Assembly: GCA_964529285.1 (NCBI GenBank)
Contig: CAZGWK010000006.1
Span: 23,198-87,197, forward strand
Length of the DNA stretch: 64,000 bases
Source of the DNA: SURF-21 sp964529285
Lineage (GTDB): Bacteria > Actinomycetota > Geothermincolia > Geothermincolales > RBG-13-55-18
Direction of reading: 5' to 3'
Part shown: one piece after another, positions 25,863 to 33,677 of the stretch
Numbering within the stretch: position 1 is the stretch's first letter
Layout of the letters: every line of letters begins with the position of its first letter
Translations under genes and position numbers: made by a program
Notes under the pieces: generated by a model
What the model saw: only the letters and a program-made list of their open reading frames with translations
The model's database searches: none
Told to the model about the DNA's origin: nothing

Positions 25863-26510
25863 CTACCTCCCCGGCGGACAGGAGTCCACGACAGAACGCA
25901 GGCACCTGACTGCCTCGAGCATGTCCTTCTCCGCAGTCACGGCGGATATCACCGCTATGCCGTCAGCGCCGGCCCGGAAGACCCGCTCCGCGTTATGCGC
26001 ATCGATGCCGCCGATGGCGACAATCGGCAGATCTACCGCCTCCCTGATTCTCATCAAGCCTTCTATGCCTATAGGCGCTACCGCGTCGCGTTTCGTCGGA
26101 GTCGGGAAAACCGGGCCTACCCCGAGATAGTCGGCCCCATCCGCAAGGGCCCTCTCCGCTTCCTCGACGGTCGTTGCCGATATACCCATGATCATATCCT
26201 CTTCCAGCAACGAGCGAGCGCCGCTTGCAGGCATGTCTTCCTGCCCCAGGTGCACGCCGTCGGCCCGGGCCGCGACGGCGACGTCCACCCGGTCGTTCAC
26301 GAAGAAAAGGCAGCTTCCTTTGCTTTCATCCACCAGTTCCCTTATGCCGACAGCAAGACGATGCAGGTCCCGCCCGCCCATGTTCTTGTCGCGCAACTGC
26401 AGGACGTCCGCGCCGCCATCCAGGGCAGCCCTGGCCACGTCCAGATGGCCGTAACCCATCCCGGGATCCTCGCAGGTTATTATGTACAGGCTTAACTTCG
26501 TTTCGCGCAT
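25863..26510 (-). CDS. thiE: Thiamine-phosphate synthase ThiE
   Basis: Joins HMP-PP and thiazole phosphate. TIM barrel, 215 residues from ATG 26510. Motifs: GGADVLQLRDKN, CLFFVNDRVDVAVAARADGV, HLGQED, DYLGVGPVFPTPTK and AIGGIDAHNAE. First gene after the TPP riboswitch. The thiazole genes (thiG, thiS, thiH/O) are not in the window, so thiazole supply comes from elsewhere. Confidence 0.95.
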   Translation of the reverse strand: MRETKLSLYIITCEDPGMGYGHLDVARAALDGGADVLQLRDKNMGGRDLHRLAVGIRELVDESKGSCLFFVNDRVDVAVAARADGVHLGQEDMPASGARSLLEEDMIMGISATTVEEAERALADGADYLGVGPVFPTPTKRDAVAPIGIEGLMRIREAVDLPIVAIGGIDAHNAERVFRAGADGIAVISAVTAEKDMLEAVRCLRSVVDSCPPGR

Positions 26511-26557
26511 GCTCCATACTCCTCGCAAATGCCAGTGTAGCTTCGCACTCTATACAG

Positions 26558-26594
26558 AAACGCCGCTCTTCTCTCCGGGAATGCGGCGTTTTCA
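26558..26594 (-). terminator. Riboswitch expression-platform hairpin
   Basis: On the minus strand AAACGCCGC pairs with GCGGCGTTT across a 16-nt loop, directly between the TPP aptamer and thiE. The T tract after it is short (GTTTCTG). Its position fits a TPP-induced transcription terminator. Confidence 0.65.
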
Positions 26595-26605
26595 TGTTAT
26601 CCCTT

Positions 26606-26684
26606 AACCACGTTTCCTCCGCTGGCATTACCCAGATCAGGTTCAAGGGTATGCTCTCAGCTCCCGCTCGGGAGCACCCCTACA
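26606..26684 (-). promoter_or_regulatory. TPP riboswitch (THI element)
   Basis: On the minus strand the aptamer has every conserved block in order: GGGGTGCTCCC, CTGAGA, ACCCTTGAACCTGATC, GGTAATGCC and AGCGGAGGAAACG. It precedes thiE by about 95 bp, with a hairpin between. High thiamine pyrophosphate should reduce expression of thiE-thiC-thiL-thiD. A weak promoter (TTGGAG, 19 bp, TATGCT at 26703-26733) lies upstream. Confidence 0.97.
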
Positions 26685-26810
26685 TGGCGTATTCTTTTTT
26701 AAAGCATATTGCCGGGTCTTTTTTGCTCTCCAATAATAATAACGCACTCCAACAAGCCTACCAAGTGCCGCCATCGCAGAGCTGCCGGTAAATCCCCCCT
26801 CGCAATCGGG

Positions 26811-27060
26811 TATAATCTCTAGTACGCCGCCTGCAAATAGATACGCAGCAAAAGCGCCGGGAAGCCGTCCTTGCAGGATAGGCCCCATGCGTATGTGAGC
26901 GAGCAGTTTGCGGGCAACGCAATCTCGCCTTTCGTGCAGTGGGAGTCCGCCCTTGCGGGAGGCGAATACAAAACGCCAGGTTCGAATGCGTGCATCGTCC
27001 CGGCGGATTCGTAACAGGAGACGCGGCATCAGCCGGATTAATGGGACCTGCCGGACCGTG
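26811..27060 (+). ncRNA. Candidate structured leader RNA upstream of the DUF1844 gene
   Basis: A TATAAT box (26811-26816) is followed by about 240 nt without a credible ORF but with several strong hairpins. ATACGCA/TGCGTAT encloses a stepped stem GGG-GCC-TCCT/AGGA-GGC-CCC (about 26849-26896). GCGAG-TTGCG/CGCAA-CTCGC follows (about 26900-26930), then CCGC/GCGG, GGCG/CGCC, and a GGTTCGAAT segment. It ends with ACCTGCCGG before the ribosome binding site. I cannot match it to a known riboswitch or RNA family. It may be a leader controlling the DUF1844 gene or an independent small RNA. Confidence 0.4.
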
Positions 27061-27084
27061 CGCCTTGCGAGGGAGGTATGTGAA

Positions 27085-27636
27085 ATGGCTGAAAAAGAAA
27101 AGAAGGAGCCTGAAGAGAAAGCGGGAGCCAAGAAGCCAACCGGAGCCAAAAAGCCCACGAAAAAGAAGTCTGCGGCCAGTAAACCGTCTAATGAGAAAAC
27201 CGCGGGGGCGTCCGAGAAGCCCGAGAAAGAAAGCGCGGGGGCGGCCCCGGAGGAAGAGCTGAAGCCGGCAGACGGGGAAAAGCCCGAGGCCGATATGCGG
27301 CAGGAGGAACCTCGAGAAGAAACGGCGGGGGAAGAAGAGAAGATCAGTGAGGAGGAATTCCGCCGCATGGTCGAGGAAAGCCTGGAGAAGGTGACCGTCG
27401 CCGATATCGTCCTCAATATAATGAACGACCTGGCAAGCCTGGGTTATATGAAGATGGGGCTGCCCGAAAGCGTGAACCTCAAGTACCGAGATCTAAACCA
27501 GGCCAGCCTGGCCATAGATGCGCTCGAGGCCATGCTGAGCGCCGCGGAGGGAAAGGTGCCCGGGGAACAACTGCAGCCCTTTCGCGGTACCCTCGCCAAC
27601 CTGCAGATGAACTTCGTCCAGTTGAAGCGCGGATAG
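27085..27636 (+). CDS. DUF1844 protein with long charged N-terminal tail
   Basis: 183 residues from the ATG preceded by GGGAGG. Residues 1-95 are low-complexity Lys/Glu/Ala/Pro (for example KKPTGAKKPTKKKSAASKPS), probably disordered. Residues 95-180 match DUF1844: VADIVLNIMNDLASLGYMKM, then AIDALEAMLSAAEGK. No function is established for the family. It stands alone on the plus strand between the thi operon and convergent genes. Confidence 0.8.
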   Translation: MAEKEKKEPEEKAGAKKPTGAKKPTKKKSAASKPSNEKTAGASEKPEKESAGAAPEEELKPADGEKPEADMRQEEPREETAGEEEKISEEEFRRMVEESLEKVTVADIVLNIMNDLASLGYMKMGLPESVNLKYRDLNQASLAIDALEAMLSAAEGKVPGEQLQPFRGTLANLQMNFVQLKRG

Positions 27637-27794
27637 ACCTGAACACAGGGAACGATAATATCGCAGCCTGAAGCCGGCCACATGAGAGTGTTGTGGATGC
27701 CTGGCCTTATTATCCGGCGTGTCAGCGCCTGGACGTTTCCGCTGTCCCGGCCCGATAGGCCGTCCAGGTCCTCATGGGTTGAACGTGTACCCCA

Positions 27795-28013
27795 TCAGGA
27801 GAGGGCGTCGATGGCCGAGATGCTCACGTGTACTATATCCCGCTCGTGTCTCTCTCCGGCCAGGGTGCAGCTCACGTTCTTCAGGACCAGGAAACCGCCG
27901 CCCGTGATCTCCTGCAGGTCCCCGCGGAAATAATGGCTGCCAGCAGTCCAGACCATCAGCTCTATGCCGGCCTTGTCGGCGAAGATGCTCCGGTACTCCT
28001 CGAGGTCGGCCAT
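27795..28013 (-). CDS. Small protein of unknown function, possibly Sm-like
   Basis: 72 residues from ATG 28013, with AAGGAG 10 bp upstream; a GTG at 28022 overlaps the TPR-gene stop but sits too close to that site. The core FRGDLQEITGGGFLVLKN followed by DIVHVSISAIDAL alternates like the five strands of an Sm/Hfq barrel. This is inference from pattern only. Probably translated together with the TPR gene upstream. Confidence 0.6.
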   Translation of the reverse strand: MADLEEYRSIFADKAGIELMVWTAGSHYFRGDLQEITGGGFLVLKNVSCTLAGERHERDIVHVSISAIDALS

Positions 28014-28018
28014 ATGGC

Positions 28019-28585
28019 TCACGCTCCTTCCTTGAAGTTTTCCAGACGCCTGCGGGCGCGGGCGTCGTGGGGTTTATAGAAAAGATAGTCCTCCAGATCC
28101 TGTCTGGCCTCGAAGTAGCATTCCTTTTCCTTCCAGGCCAGAGACCTCTTGTAGTAAGCCTGGGCATAATCCGGATACAGCTCTATGGCCATGGAGAAAT
28201 CGCTGACCGCTGAATCGTAATCCCCTGATCCGGCATCGATCTCCCCGCGGGCAGTATACGCGGCAGCGAAATCGGGTTTGAGCTTTATCGCCCTGCTCAA
28301 GGCCTCCCTCGCCTCCTCGAACCTCTTGGCCTTCCCGAGCGCAATCCCCAGGTTGTAATGGGCGACCACGAACTCCGGATAGAGCTCGACCGCGCGGCTA
28401 TACATGGGGATGGACTGCTCCCACTCCCCCCTTGAATCATGGAGCTGAGCGCGCGAGTTCAACTCCGCCGCCTCCTTCATGGCGTCCACGCGGCCTCCCG
28501 AGAGTGAGAAACCGCAGACAGGGCAGTTCTCGACGCCCGCGGGCACCTCCCTTGTGCAGTTAAAACAGCGCTTTGTCTTGGTCAC
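28019..28585 (-). CDS. Zinc-ribbon and TPR-repeat protein
   Basis: 188 residues from GTG 28585 (AGAGGA upstream); the longer frame would run into the tRNA gene and is rejected. Residues 4-30 form a zinc ribbon (CFNC...CPVC). At least three TPR units follow, such as VVAHYNLGIALGKAKRFEEA and AQAYYKRSLAWKEKECYFEA. Such proteins are usually adaptors for protein-protein contact; the partner is unknown. The gene directly follows tRNA-Arg and may be cotranscribed with it. Confidence 0.8.
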   Translation of the reverse strand: MTKTKRCFNCTREVPAGVENCPVCGFSLSGGRVDAMKEAAELNSRAQLHDSRGEWEQSIPMYSRAVELYPEFVVAHYNLGIALGKAKRFEEAREALSRAIKLKPDFAAAYTARGEIDAGSGDYDSAVSDFSMAIELYPDYAQAYYKRSLAWKEKECYFEARQDLEDYLFYKPHDARARRRLENFKEGA

Positions 28586-28605
28586 CCTGGTTCCTCTGAA
28601 AAAAA

Positions 28606-28680
28606 TGGCGCCCTTGGGGAGACTCGAACTCCCGCACGTGGCTCCGGAGGCCACTGCTCTATCCACTGAGCTACAAGGGC
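28606..28680 (-). tRNA. tRNA-Arg (anticodon CCG)
   Basis: 75 nt including an encoded CCA end. Acceptor GCCCTTG pairs with CAAGGGC, D arm GCTC/GAGC, anticodon stem GTGGC/GCCAC with loop CTCCGGA (anticodon CCG, reading CGG), T loop TTCGAGT. A strong promoter lies 26 bp upstream. Confidence 0.97.
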
Positions 28681-28705
28681 ACCGGCAACCTCTGATTTCC
28701 TCTAC

Positions 28706-28734
28706 ATATTATCAAGGCAGATACCCCTTTTCAA
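28706..28734 (-). promoter_or_regulatory. Promoter for tRNA-Arg and the TPR gene
   Basis: Minus strand: TTGAAA (28729-28734), 17-bp spacer, TAATAT (28706-28711). The spacing to the tRNA 5' end (26 bp) suits a short processed leader. Confidence 0.7.
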
Positions 28735-28783
28735 TCCAGCCGGAAGCCTGGTGGATCCGCCTGAAAGGCCGCATATACCGCGC

Positions 28784-29791
28784 TCAAGCGGGTTTGTACA
28801 CCCACAGCTCTCCCTCGTATTCGCGCTCCACCGCGCCTTGCTCCTCCAGGATGATCAGGTGTCCGAGAGCTTCCTTTAGAGCCATAAAATGGTCCACGTC
28901 CGGAGGCTTGTTCCTTACCTGCGGGAAAAGCCGCAAGGCCACCTCCCATACCGTCCGGCATCCCTGGCTTACCGCCTCCTGCGTCTTGGCGAGCCTTCTC
29001 TCATGGTGGATGAGGTTAATCTCTATCCTTTTCTGGACCTTGTGGATAACCCTGCCGTGTCCGGGATATGCGCTGCGGACGTCGTACTCCCTGAGCAGGC
29101 GCAGGGAGGCCAGGAACTGTTGCAGCCCGGTCAGGTTGCCGCGCCAGGGAGGGCAGTACAGTTCGGGGTTCGGGGTGATGGTGCGCATGAGATGGTCCCC
29201 CGAAAAGAGGAGGCCGTATTCCTCCAGGTAATAACAGACATGACCCGCGGTATGCCCCGGGGTATGCACTACCTCCAGTTCGCAGTCGCCCGCGCGGAGT
29301 TTCTCCCCGCCGCCCAGACGTATATCGACGGGGCAAGGCTCGGAGAGGCTTATCCACAGCGTGGCAAGGTTGAATATCTGTGTCGCGATGTCTTCCGGAA
29401 AGCCCATATAAGCCGCCATGGACGAATAACAGCCGTATTCTTCCCGCAGACGCCGGTCTACTTGTTCCACCCTCAGCCTCTCATAGCGGTGCGCGGCCAC
29501 CTTGGCGCCGGTCATGCCGCGGAGGCGAGCGGCCATCCCCGAATGATCGATGTGTGAGTGTGTCAGATAGATGAACGCCAATTCGTCTACGCCCGCGAAA
29601 CGCAGGGCATCGACGATGATGCCTTGCAACCGTGGATGATAAGGCCCGGCGTCGATGAGCGCCGGGTATTCACCCTGCAGCACGTAGAGGTTTATGTTCT
29701 GGAGCTCATGCTGGATGGGGATATCTATATGCAGGATGCTTTCACGTACTTGTTTCACCATTCCGGCTACGTCGATCCCGGAAGGTATCAT
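28784..29791 (-). CDS. Metallo-beta-lactamase-fold hydrolase
   Basis: 335 residues. The MBL metal ligands are all present: THSHIDHSG (HxHxDH), HTPGHTAGH, FSGDHL and PGHGRVI. This is the general glyoxalase II/RNase Z-like hydrolase type with a helical C-terminal domain, often annotated as a ribonuclease-like or thioester hydrolase; the substrate is not evident. Its start overlaps the HNH gene stop by ATGA, so the two are translationally coupled. Confidence 0.85.
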   Translation of the reverse strand: MIPSGIDVAGMVKQVRESILHIDIPIQHELQNINLYVLQGEYPALIDAGPYHPRLQGIIVDALRFAGVDELAFIYLTHSHIDHSGMAARLRGMTGAKVAAHRYERLRVEQVDRRLREEYGCYSSMAAYMGFPEDIATQIFNLATLWISLSEPCPVDIRLGGGEKLRAGDCELEVVHTPGHTAGHVCYYLEEYGLLFSGDHLMRTITPNPELYCPPWRGNLTGLQQFLASLRLLREYDVRSAYPGHGRVIHKVQKRIEINLIHHERRLAKTQEAVSQGCRTVWEVALRLFPQVRNKPPDVDHFMALKEALGHLIILEEQGAVEREYEGELWVYKPA

Positions 29792-30288
29792 CCCACCAGT
29801 GCCGTTTCCAGATAGGGTTCCCAGCTGGGATGGATATCCGCCGCCAGGCTGAGGATCCAGATATGGTTGTGGGGCTCGACGGGCTTGTGCATGAGTCTCA
29901 ATCCCGCCTCGGAGGGAAGCCGGTTCATCTTCCTGGTATTGCAGCGGCGGCAGGCCGCGACGACGTTTTCCCAGGCATGTTCTCCACCCCGGCTGCGCGG
30001 TATGATATGGTCAATGCTTTCGGCCCTCTCACCGCAGTACTGGCAGGTATACCTGTCCCTTATAAAGACCGCGCGGCGGCTGAGGGAGACAGCGCGATAC
30101 GGTATGTTTACATAATATACCAGGCGAATAACACTGGGGTACGGCACGGCCACTCTCTCGGAATGGATGTACTCTCCGTGTTCCTCGATGATCTCGGCCT
30201 TTTCCTTGAGCACCAGGACCACGGCCCGCTTGACGTTTACCAGGTTTAGCGGCTGGTAGGAAGCATTGAGGACTAATACCCTGCGCAT
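29788..30288 (-). CDS. HNH endonuclease family protein
   Basis: 166 residues. The HNH nuclease core spans about residues 75-125: RDRYTCQYCGERAESIDHII, GGEHAWENVVAACRRCN; two CxxC pairs bind zinc and the His-Asn-His residues are in place. The N-terminal VLVLNASYQPLNLVNVKRAV is typical of a widespread chromosomal HNH family without a proven role, possibly in DNA repair. Start ATG at 30288. Confidence 0.9.
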   Translation of the reverse strand: MRRVLVLNASYQPLNLVNVKRAVVLVLKEKAEIIEEHGEYIHSERVAVPYPSVIRLVYYVNIPYRAVSLSRRAVFIRDRYTCQYCGERAESIDHIIPRSRGGEHAWENVVAACRRCNTRKMNRLPSEAGLRLMHKPVEPHNHIWILSLAADIHPSWEPYLETALVG

Positions 30289-30435
30289 CGTCTCCTGTTA
30301 ACCCGGCGGCACACCGCTACTTTAGGTCACTGCCTGTCGCCGCGCGCCCTCGGCCTCCTTTTCTCATACCGCGATATGAATACTTTGCCCATAATGATAA
30401 ACCATAAACTCGGGGCTTGCACAACAGTTATTCCG

Positions 30436-31062
30436 CTACGGGGCTTCGACCTCCTCCAGCAGGCGATATGCGGCTATCTCCGCCAGGACAGAGAGGTCTT
30501 CGGTGGGTAGATAATTCGGCGCGGTTATGTCGAAGAGCACGCGGGCCGAGGCGGGGAATTCCTCGTCCGCTTCGTTGAAGATGATCAGGAGAGGTACGCG
30601 GGGCAGTACCTCCCAGACCGCTGCCACATCCCCGGGCAGGTCGATCTGGCGCGCGTTCGTCCGCACCCAGGCGCGCAGGCCTTCCAGGCGTCCCGCCAGC
30701 CCCCGCGAGAGAGGACTTTCCACGTCGGCCTTGAAGGCGGGCTCGTGATAGCGGGCGCCGGGGAGGTCGCGGTAAGCGACCCACTCATCCCTGTTGGCCA
30801 TACCGTCCGCCTGCACCAGGTAATGCAGGATCAGGATCTCCTCCATGGCGCCGGCCTCGCTGCCGTTGGCGCGCTTCACCTCGCCTTCCGCATAGGAGAC
30901 GGTATAATCCTCCGAGAAGAAAGACAGCGTGAAGGAGCGCTCGACAAAGGAATAAACGGCGCCGGAGCGGGATGCTATCCAGGAAGGATCCAGGAGTCTC
31001 AGCTCGCGGCATGCCTTGTCGCGAGCTTCTCTCAGCTGATCCGGACCGTAATCGCTGGACAT
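30436..31062 (-). CDS. DUF3786 protein
   Basis: 208 residues, cytoplasmic. The arrangement (REARDKACRELRLLDP at the N-terminus; ILHYLVQADG in the middle; PLLIIFNEADEEFPASARVL near the end) fits DUF3786, common in anaerobes with corrinoid or one-carbon metabolism and of unknown function. GGGAGGG precedes the ATG. It lies downstream of queE on the same strand after 146 bp. Confidence 0.7.
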   Translation of the reverse strand: MSSDYGPDQLREARDKACRELRLLDPSWIASRSGAVYSFVERSFTLSFFSEDYTVSYAEGEVKRANGSEAGAMEEILILHYLVQADGMANRDEWVAYRDLPGARYHEPAFKADVESPLSRGLAGRLEGLRAWVRTNARQIDLPGDVAAVWEVLPRVPLLIIFNEADEEFPASARVLFDITAPNYLPTEDLSVLAEIAAYRLLEEVEAP

Positions 31063-31208
31063 CTTCCCTCCCCGTTCAAAGCTACCTCAGTTAACACCGC
31101 GCGGAATCATCGCTGCCGACACGAACATATCATAAGGAATACCGGGGCACATGATGTATATTAGCCCGCCCGCCAGTGCTTCAGCTTTGCTTGTGCGCTT
31201 CTTTCATC

Positions 31209-31967
31209 CTATCTTGCTCCCCAGGCACGGTGTATCTGAGGGATGACGCGAACGTCCGAGAAGAACGCGCGCGCGGCGCGGTGCAACTCGGCCGCCCGGC
31301 GTGGGGATATACCCTCCTCGCCTCGTGCGGGGGTTACCGGCTGCAGCACCAGAGAAATACCCGCGGCCGCATCCCCCAGTATGCCGCATGTTCTTTCCAG
31401 CTCGGCTACGCCGGTATGAGGAGTTATGACCATCTTCAGGAACAATCTCGCGGCGGAGGCGCGCAGGAGGAAATCGCGGTGTCTTTGCGCGGTATCCTCT
31501 CCCCCCAGGGTGGAAGGCAGCTTTATGTCCATGGCGATCAAGTCCGTCCAGGGCAATACCTGCTGCAGCGCCTCGTCCAGGGTCCCATTCGTCTCCAGGT
31601 ATATCTCCATACCTTCACCCTTGAGAGCCGGGAGAAGGTGGGCCAATGCGTCCGCCTGCAGCAGCGGCTCCCCTCCAGTAAGGCTGACCGAATGCATCGA
31701 CTCCTCCCACATGGAAGAAACGATGCCGGCCAGCTCTCCCACCTCAACGGGATTGCGTATTGTTTTCGTTTCACCCTGCCATGCGTGGATCGCACACGTC
31801 TGCACGCGTTCCCTCGCTTGCGGCGTGTCACAGTAAGAACAACACAGGTTGCATCCGGAAAGCCTTACGAATACCTGGGGAACGCCCACCAGGGTACCTT
31901 CACCCTGAAAGGATGGGAATATCTCGTGCACGTACAGGAGGTGGTCCATGAACAGGCAGTCAGGCAA
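31209..31967 (-). CDS. queE: 7-carboxy-7-deazaguanine synthase QueE
   Basis: Radical SAM enzyme that converts 6-carboxytetrahydropterin to CDG in preQ0/queuosine synthesis. 252 residues from TTG 31967, or 246 from ATG 31949, which lacks a good ribosome binding site. N-terminal IFPSFQGEGTLVG, cluster motif CNLCCSYC (Cx3Cx2C), VSLTGGEPLLQ, and YLETNGTL are all typical. If TTG is used it overlaps the DUF366 gene by 8 bp. Confidence 0.93.
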   Translation of the reverse strand: MPDCLFMDHLLYVHEIFPSFQGEGTLVGVPQVFVRLSGCNLCCSYCDTPQARERVQTCAIHAWQGETKTIRNPVEVGELAGIVSSMWEESMHSVSLTGGEPLLQADALAHLLPALKGEGMEIYLETNGTLDEALQQVLPWTDLIAMDIKLPSTLGGEDTAQRHRDFLLRASAARLFLKMVITPHTGVAELERTCGILGDAAAGISLVLQPVTPARGEEGISPRRAAELHRAARAFFSDVRVIPQIHRAWGAR

Positions 31968-32547
31968 TTCCGTTGACCTTGCAGCGCGCCTGCTCGATGC
32001 CCTTCATCTCGTTGATGAACCCCTGGAGCACTTTGAGGATGAAGTCGTCAACCGGAACGTTCAGGTCATCCAGCCCCAGGGTGGGTACGGGCGTGTTTTC
32101 GCTCGATACGTTGATCCCCATGTGGATCATGGTGGACACGGGGCTCGCGGTGGCCACGCATACGGTCAGCTTGCGGTTCTCTTCCTCGCCCTCTTCGGCC
32201 TCTACCTCGATGTACAGGTCGTCACCCTTTCTGCTTATGAAGAGTTCGGGCTTCAACTCCTCGATGACATCCTTGACCACGCACAGGAAAAGCCTCTGGA
32301 CGACTGTAGTGCGGTCCAGGTCGCTGTCGAAGAGCTCCACTATGAAATGGGCCATCTCCTCGCTGGCTATCCCGGCTCGGTTCTTGCGATCCTCCATGTC
32401 CACGAGGTTCTCCACGTCCACCCGGCACGGACCCCGGAAAGCCAGGATGGAATTTCCCTGCACGTCGTGCTCTAGGTAGGCGTAAAGGGAATGGAGCTGC
32501 GAGCCGTCGTAGATTATTTTCTTTCCCTTGATGTACTTGCCTTTCAT
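31960..32547 (-). CDS. DUF366 protein in the queuosine cluster
   Basis: 195 residues from ATG 32547 (GGGAGGGG upstream); the longer frame lacks support. Matches DUF366 by features such as IYDGSQLHSLYAYLEHDVQG, GPCRVDVENLVDMEDRK and MAHFIVELFDSDLDRT. No catalytic motif is known. It lies between queC (34 bp away) and queE (overlapping or adjacent), which suggests a role in deazaguanine or tRNA modification chemistry. Confidence 0.75.
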   Translation of the reverse strand: MKGKYIKGKKIIYDGSQLHSLYAYLEHDVQGNSILAFRGPCRVDVENLVDMEDRKNRAGIASEEMAHFIVELFDSDLDRTTVVQRLFLCVVKDVIEELKPELFISRKGDDLYIEVEAEEGEEENRKLTVCVATASPVSTMIHMGINVSSENTPVPTLGLDDLNVPVDDFILKVLQGFINEMKGIEQARCKVNGIA

Positions 32548-32581
32548 GTCCCCTCCCAGATCTTCCCTCCGCCCCTCGTAC

Positions 32582-33283
32582 TCAAGCCTTATTCGCGAAA
32601 AGCCCCGCGAGCCGGCTCGAACACTGCAGCGATCGTGCGGCGTCGAGCAGGCGGGCACATGATTCGCAGGACCCACACATAAGTTCATCCCCATTATAAC
32701 ACGACCAGACATTGCGAAAGGCCAGCTCACGAGCCATAGCCTCACGCATTATTGCCATTTTATCCCACTTCAACGTGAAGCTGCGCAGCCTTACCGGCGA
32801 CAGCGTGGAATACCCCAGGGCGCGGTTTACTTCGCGTACGAAACCAGGGGAGTTGTCGGGGAAGGTCGAGCCTTCCTCGGCGTTCAAGCCCATGACCACC
32901 CACTCGAGCCCCCGGGCCTCCGCGACGCAGGCAGCCATGTTTACCAGAAGTCCGTTGCGGTTGGGAACCCATACCGCGCGCATCGCCTTCTCCATCCGCG
33001 CCAGGTCGCCAAGTTGATCCGGCCCTACCTGCGGTAGAGGAATTTTAGTAGAGGTGAGGGAATCGTGCGAGACGCCCCCCAGCCAGGTTGCATCCAGGAC
33101 TATATGCCTCACGCCGTACAGCCCGCACAGCGCGCTCGCTTTCTTTATCTCACGGGAGGCCGCACGCTGTCCGTAGTCGACGGTGACCGCGGCCCCCACC
33201 CCGCCCCTCTCCAGGGCGATGAGGAGGTTGACGGCGGAGTCCATTCCGGCTGACAGGAGCACGAGGTTGCGGGCCCCGCTCAC
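32582..33283 (-). CDS. queC: 7-cyano-7-deazaguanine synthase QueC
   Basis: ATP-dependent conversion of CDG to preQ0. 233 residues from GTG 33283, which overlaps the queD stop (GTGA) and has GGGAGGAG upstream. PP-loop VLLSAGMDSAVN has Ala where most QueC proteins have Gly (SGGxDS). VPNRNGLLVNMA and VVMGLNAEEGSTFPDN follow; four Cys (WSCYNG, CGSCESC) form the zinc site. Confidence 0.92.
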   Translation of the reverse strand: MSGARNLVLLSAGMDSAVNLLIALERGGVGAAVTVDYGQRAASREIKKASALCGLYGVRHIVLDATWLGGVSHDSLTSTKIPLPQVGPDQLGDLARMEKAMRAVWVPNRNGLLVNMAACVAEARGLEWVVMGLNAEEGSTFPDNSPGFVREVNRALGYSTLSPVRLRSFTLKWDKMAIMREAMARELAFRNVWSCYNGDELMCGSCESCARLLDAARSLQCSSRLAGLFANKA

Positions 33284-33669
33284 ATCTCCTCCCTGTATAC
33301 CACCCTGGTATCCGGCGACTCGGACACGCTGACCCATGCGAGTCGCACGCCCTCGGGAAGACGCGGGAGCATCGCATGCAGCGATCTGTAGATGTAGCGC
33401 GCTATGTTCTCCGAGGTAGGCGAGGATCGCGTAAAAGGCTCCACCTCGTTGAGGCAATTATGGTCGAAGGGCTCTACCACCTCCTCGAGCAGGCTCCTCA
33501 AGTCGTGGAAGTCCACGAGGAGATGCTGCCGGCCGAGTGTCGATCCTTCGACGGCAGCCTCGACGCTGAAACTGTGGCCGTGCAGACGGGCGCACGGACC
33601 GTCGTAGTCCACAAGCCGGTGGGCGGCGTCGAAATGTACGCTCGCCCTGATCTCGAACACACTTACCAT
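33280..33669 (-). CDS. queD: 6-carboxy-5,6,7,8-tetrahydropterin synthase QueD
   Basis: Uses 7,8-dihydroneopterin triphosphate. 129 residues from ATG 33669. Zinc ligands: His in HFDAAHRL and LHGHSF; the catalytic Cys is in PCARLHGH. VDFHDLRSLLEEVVEPFDH and a C-terminal VSESPDTRVVY segment are typical. It starts 8 bp after the activase gene and overlaps queC, so que genes and the dehydratase pair share an operon. GTP cyclohydrolase and queF are not in the window. Confidence 0.94.
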   Translation of the reverse strand: MVSVFEIRASVHFDAAHRLVDYDGPCARLHGHSFSVEAAVEGSTLGRQHLLVDFHDLRSLLEEVVEPFDHNCLNEVEPFTRSSPTSENIARYIYRSLHAMLPRLPEGVRLAWVSVSESPDTRVVYREEM

Positions 33670-33677
33670 CTTGACCC

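Noticed and set aside
26823..27060. Cobalamin riboswitch
   Set aside because: GGGAAGCC and ACCTGCC recall it, but the conserved GCCACTG block and the kissing-loop sequence are missing and the downstream gene is not B12-related.
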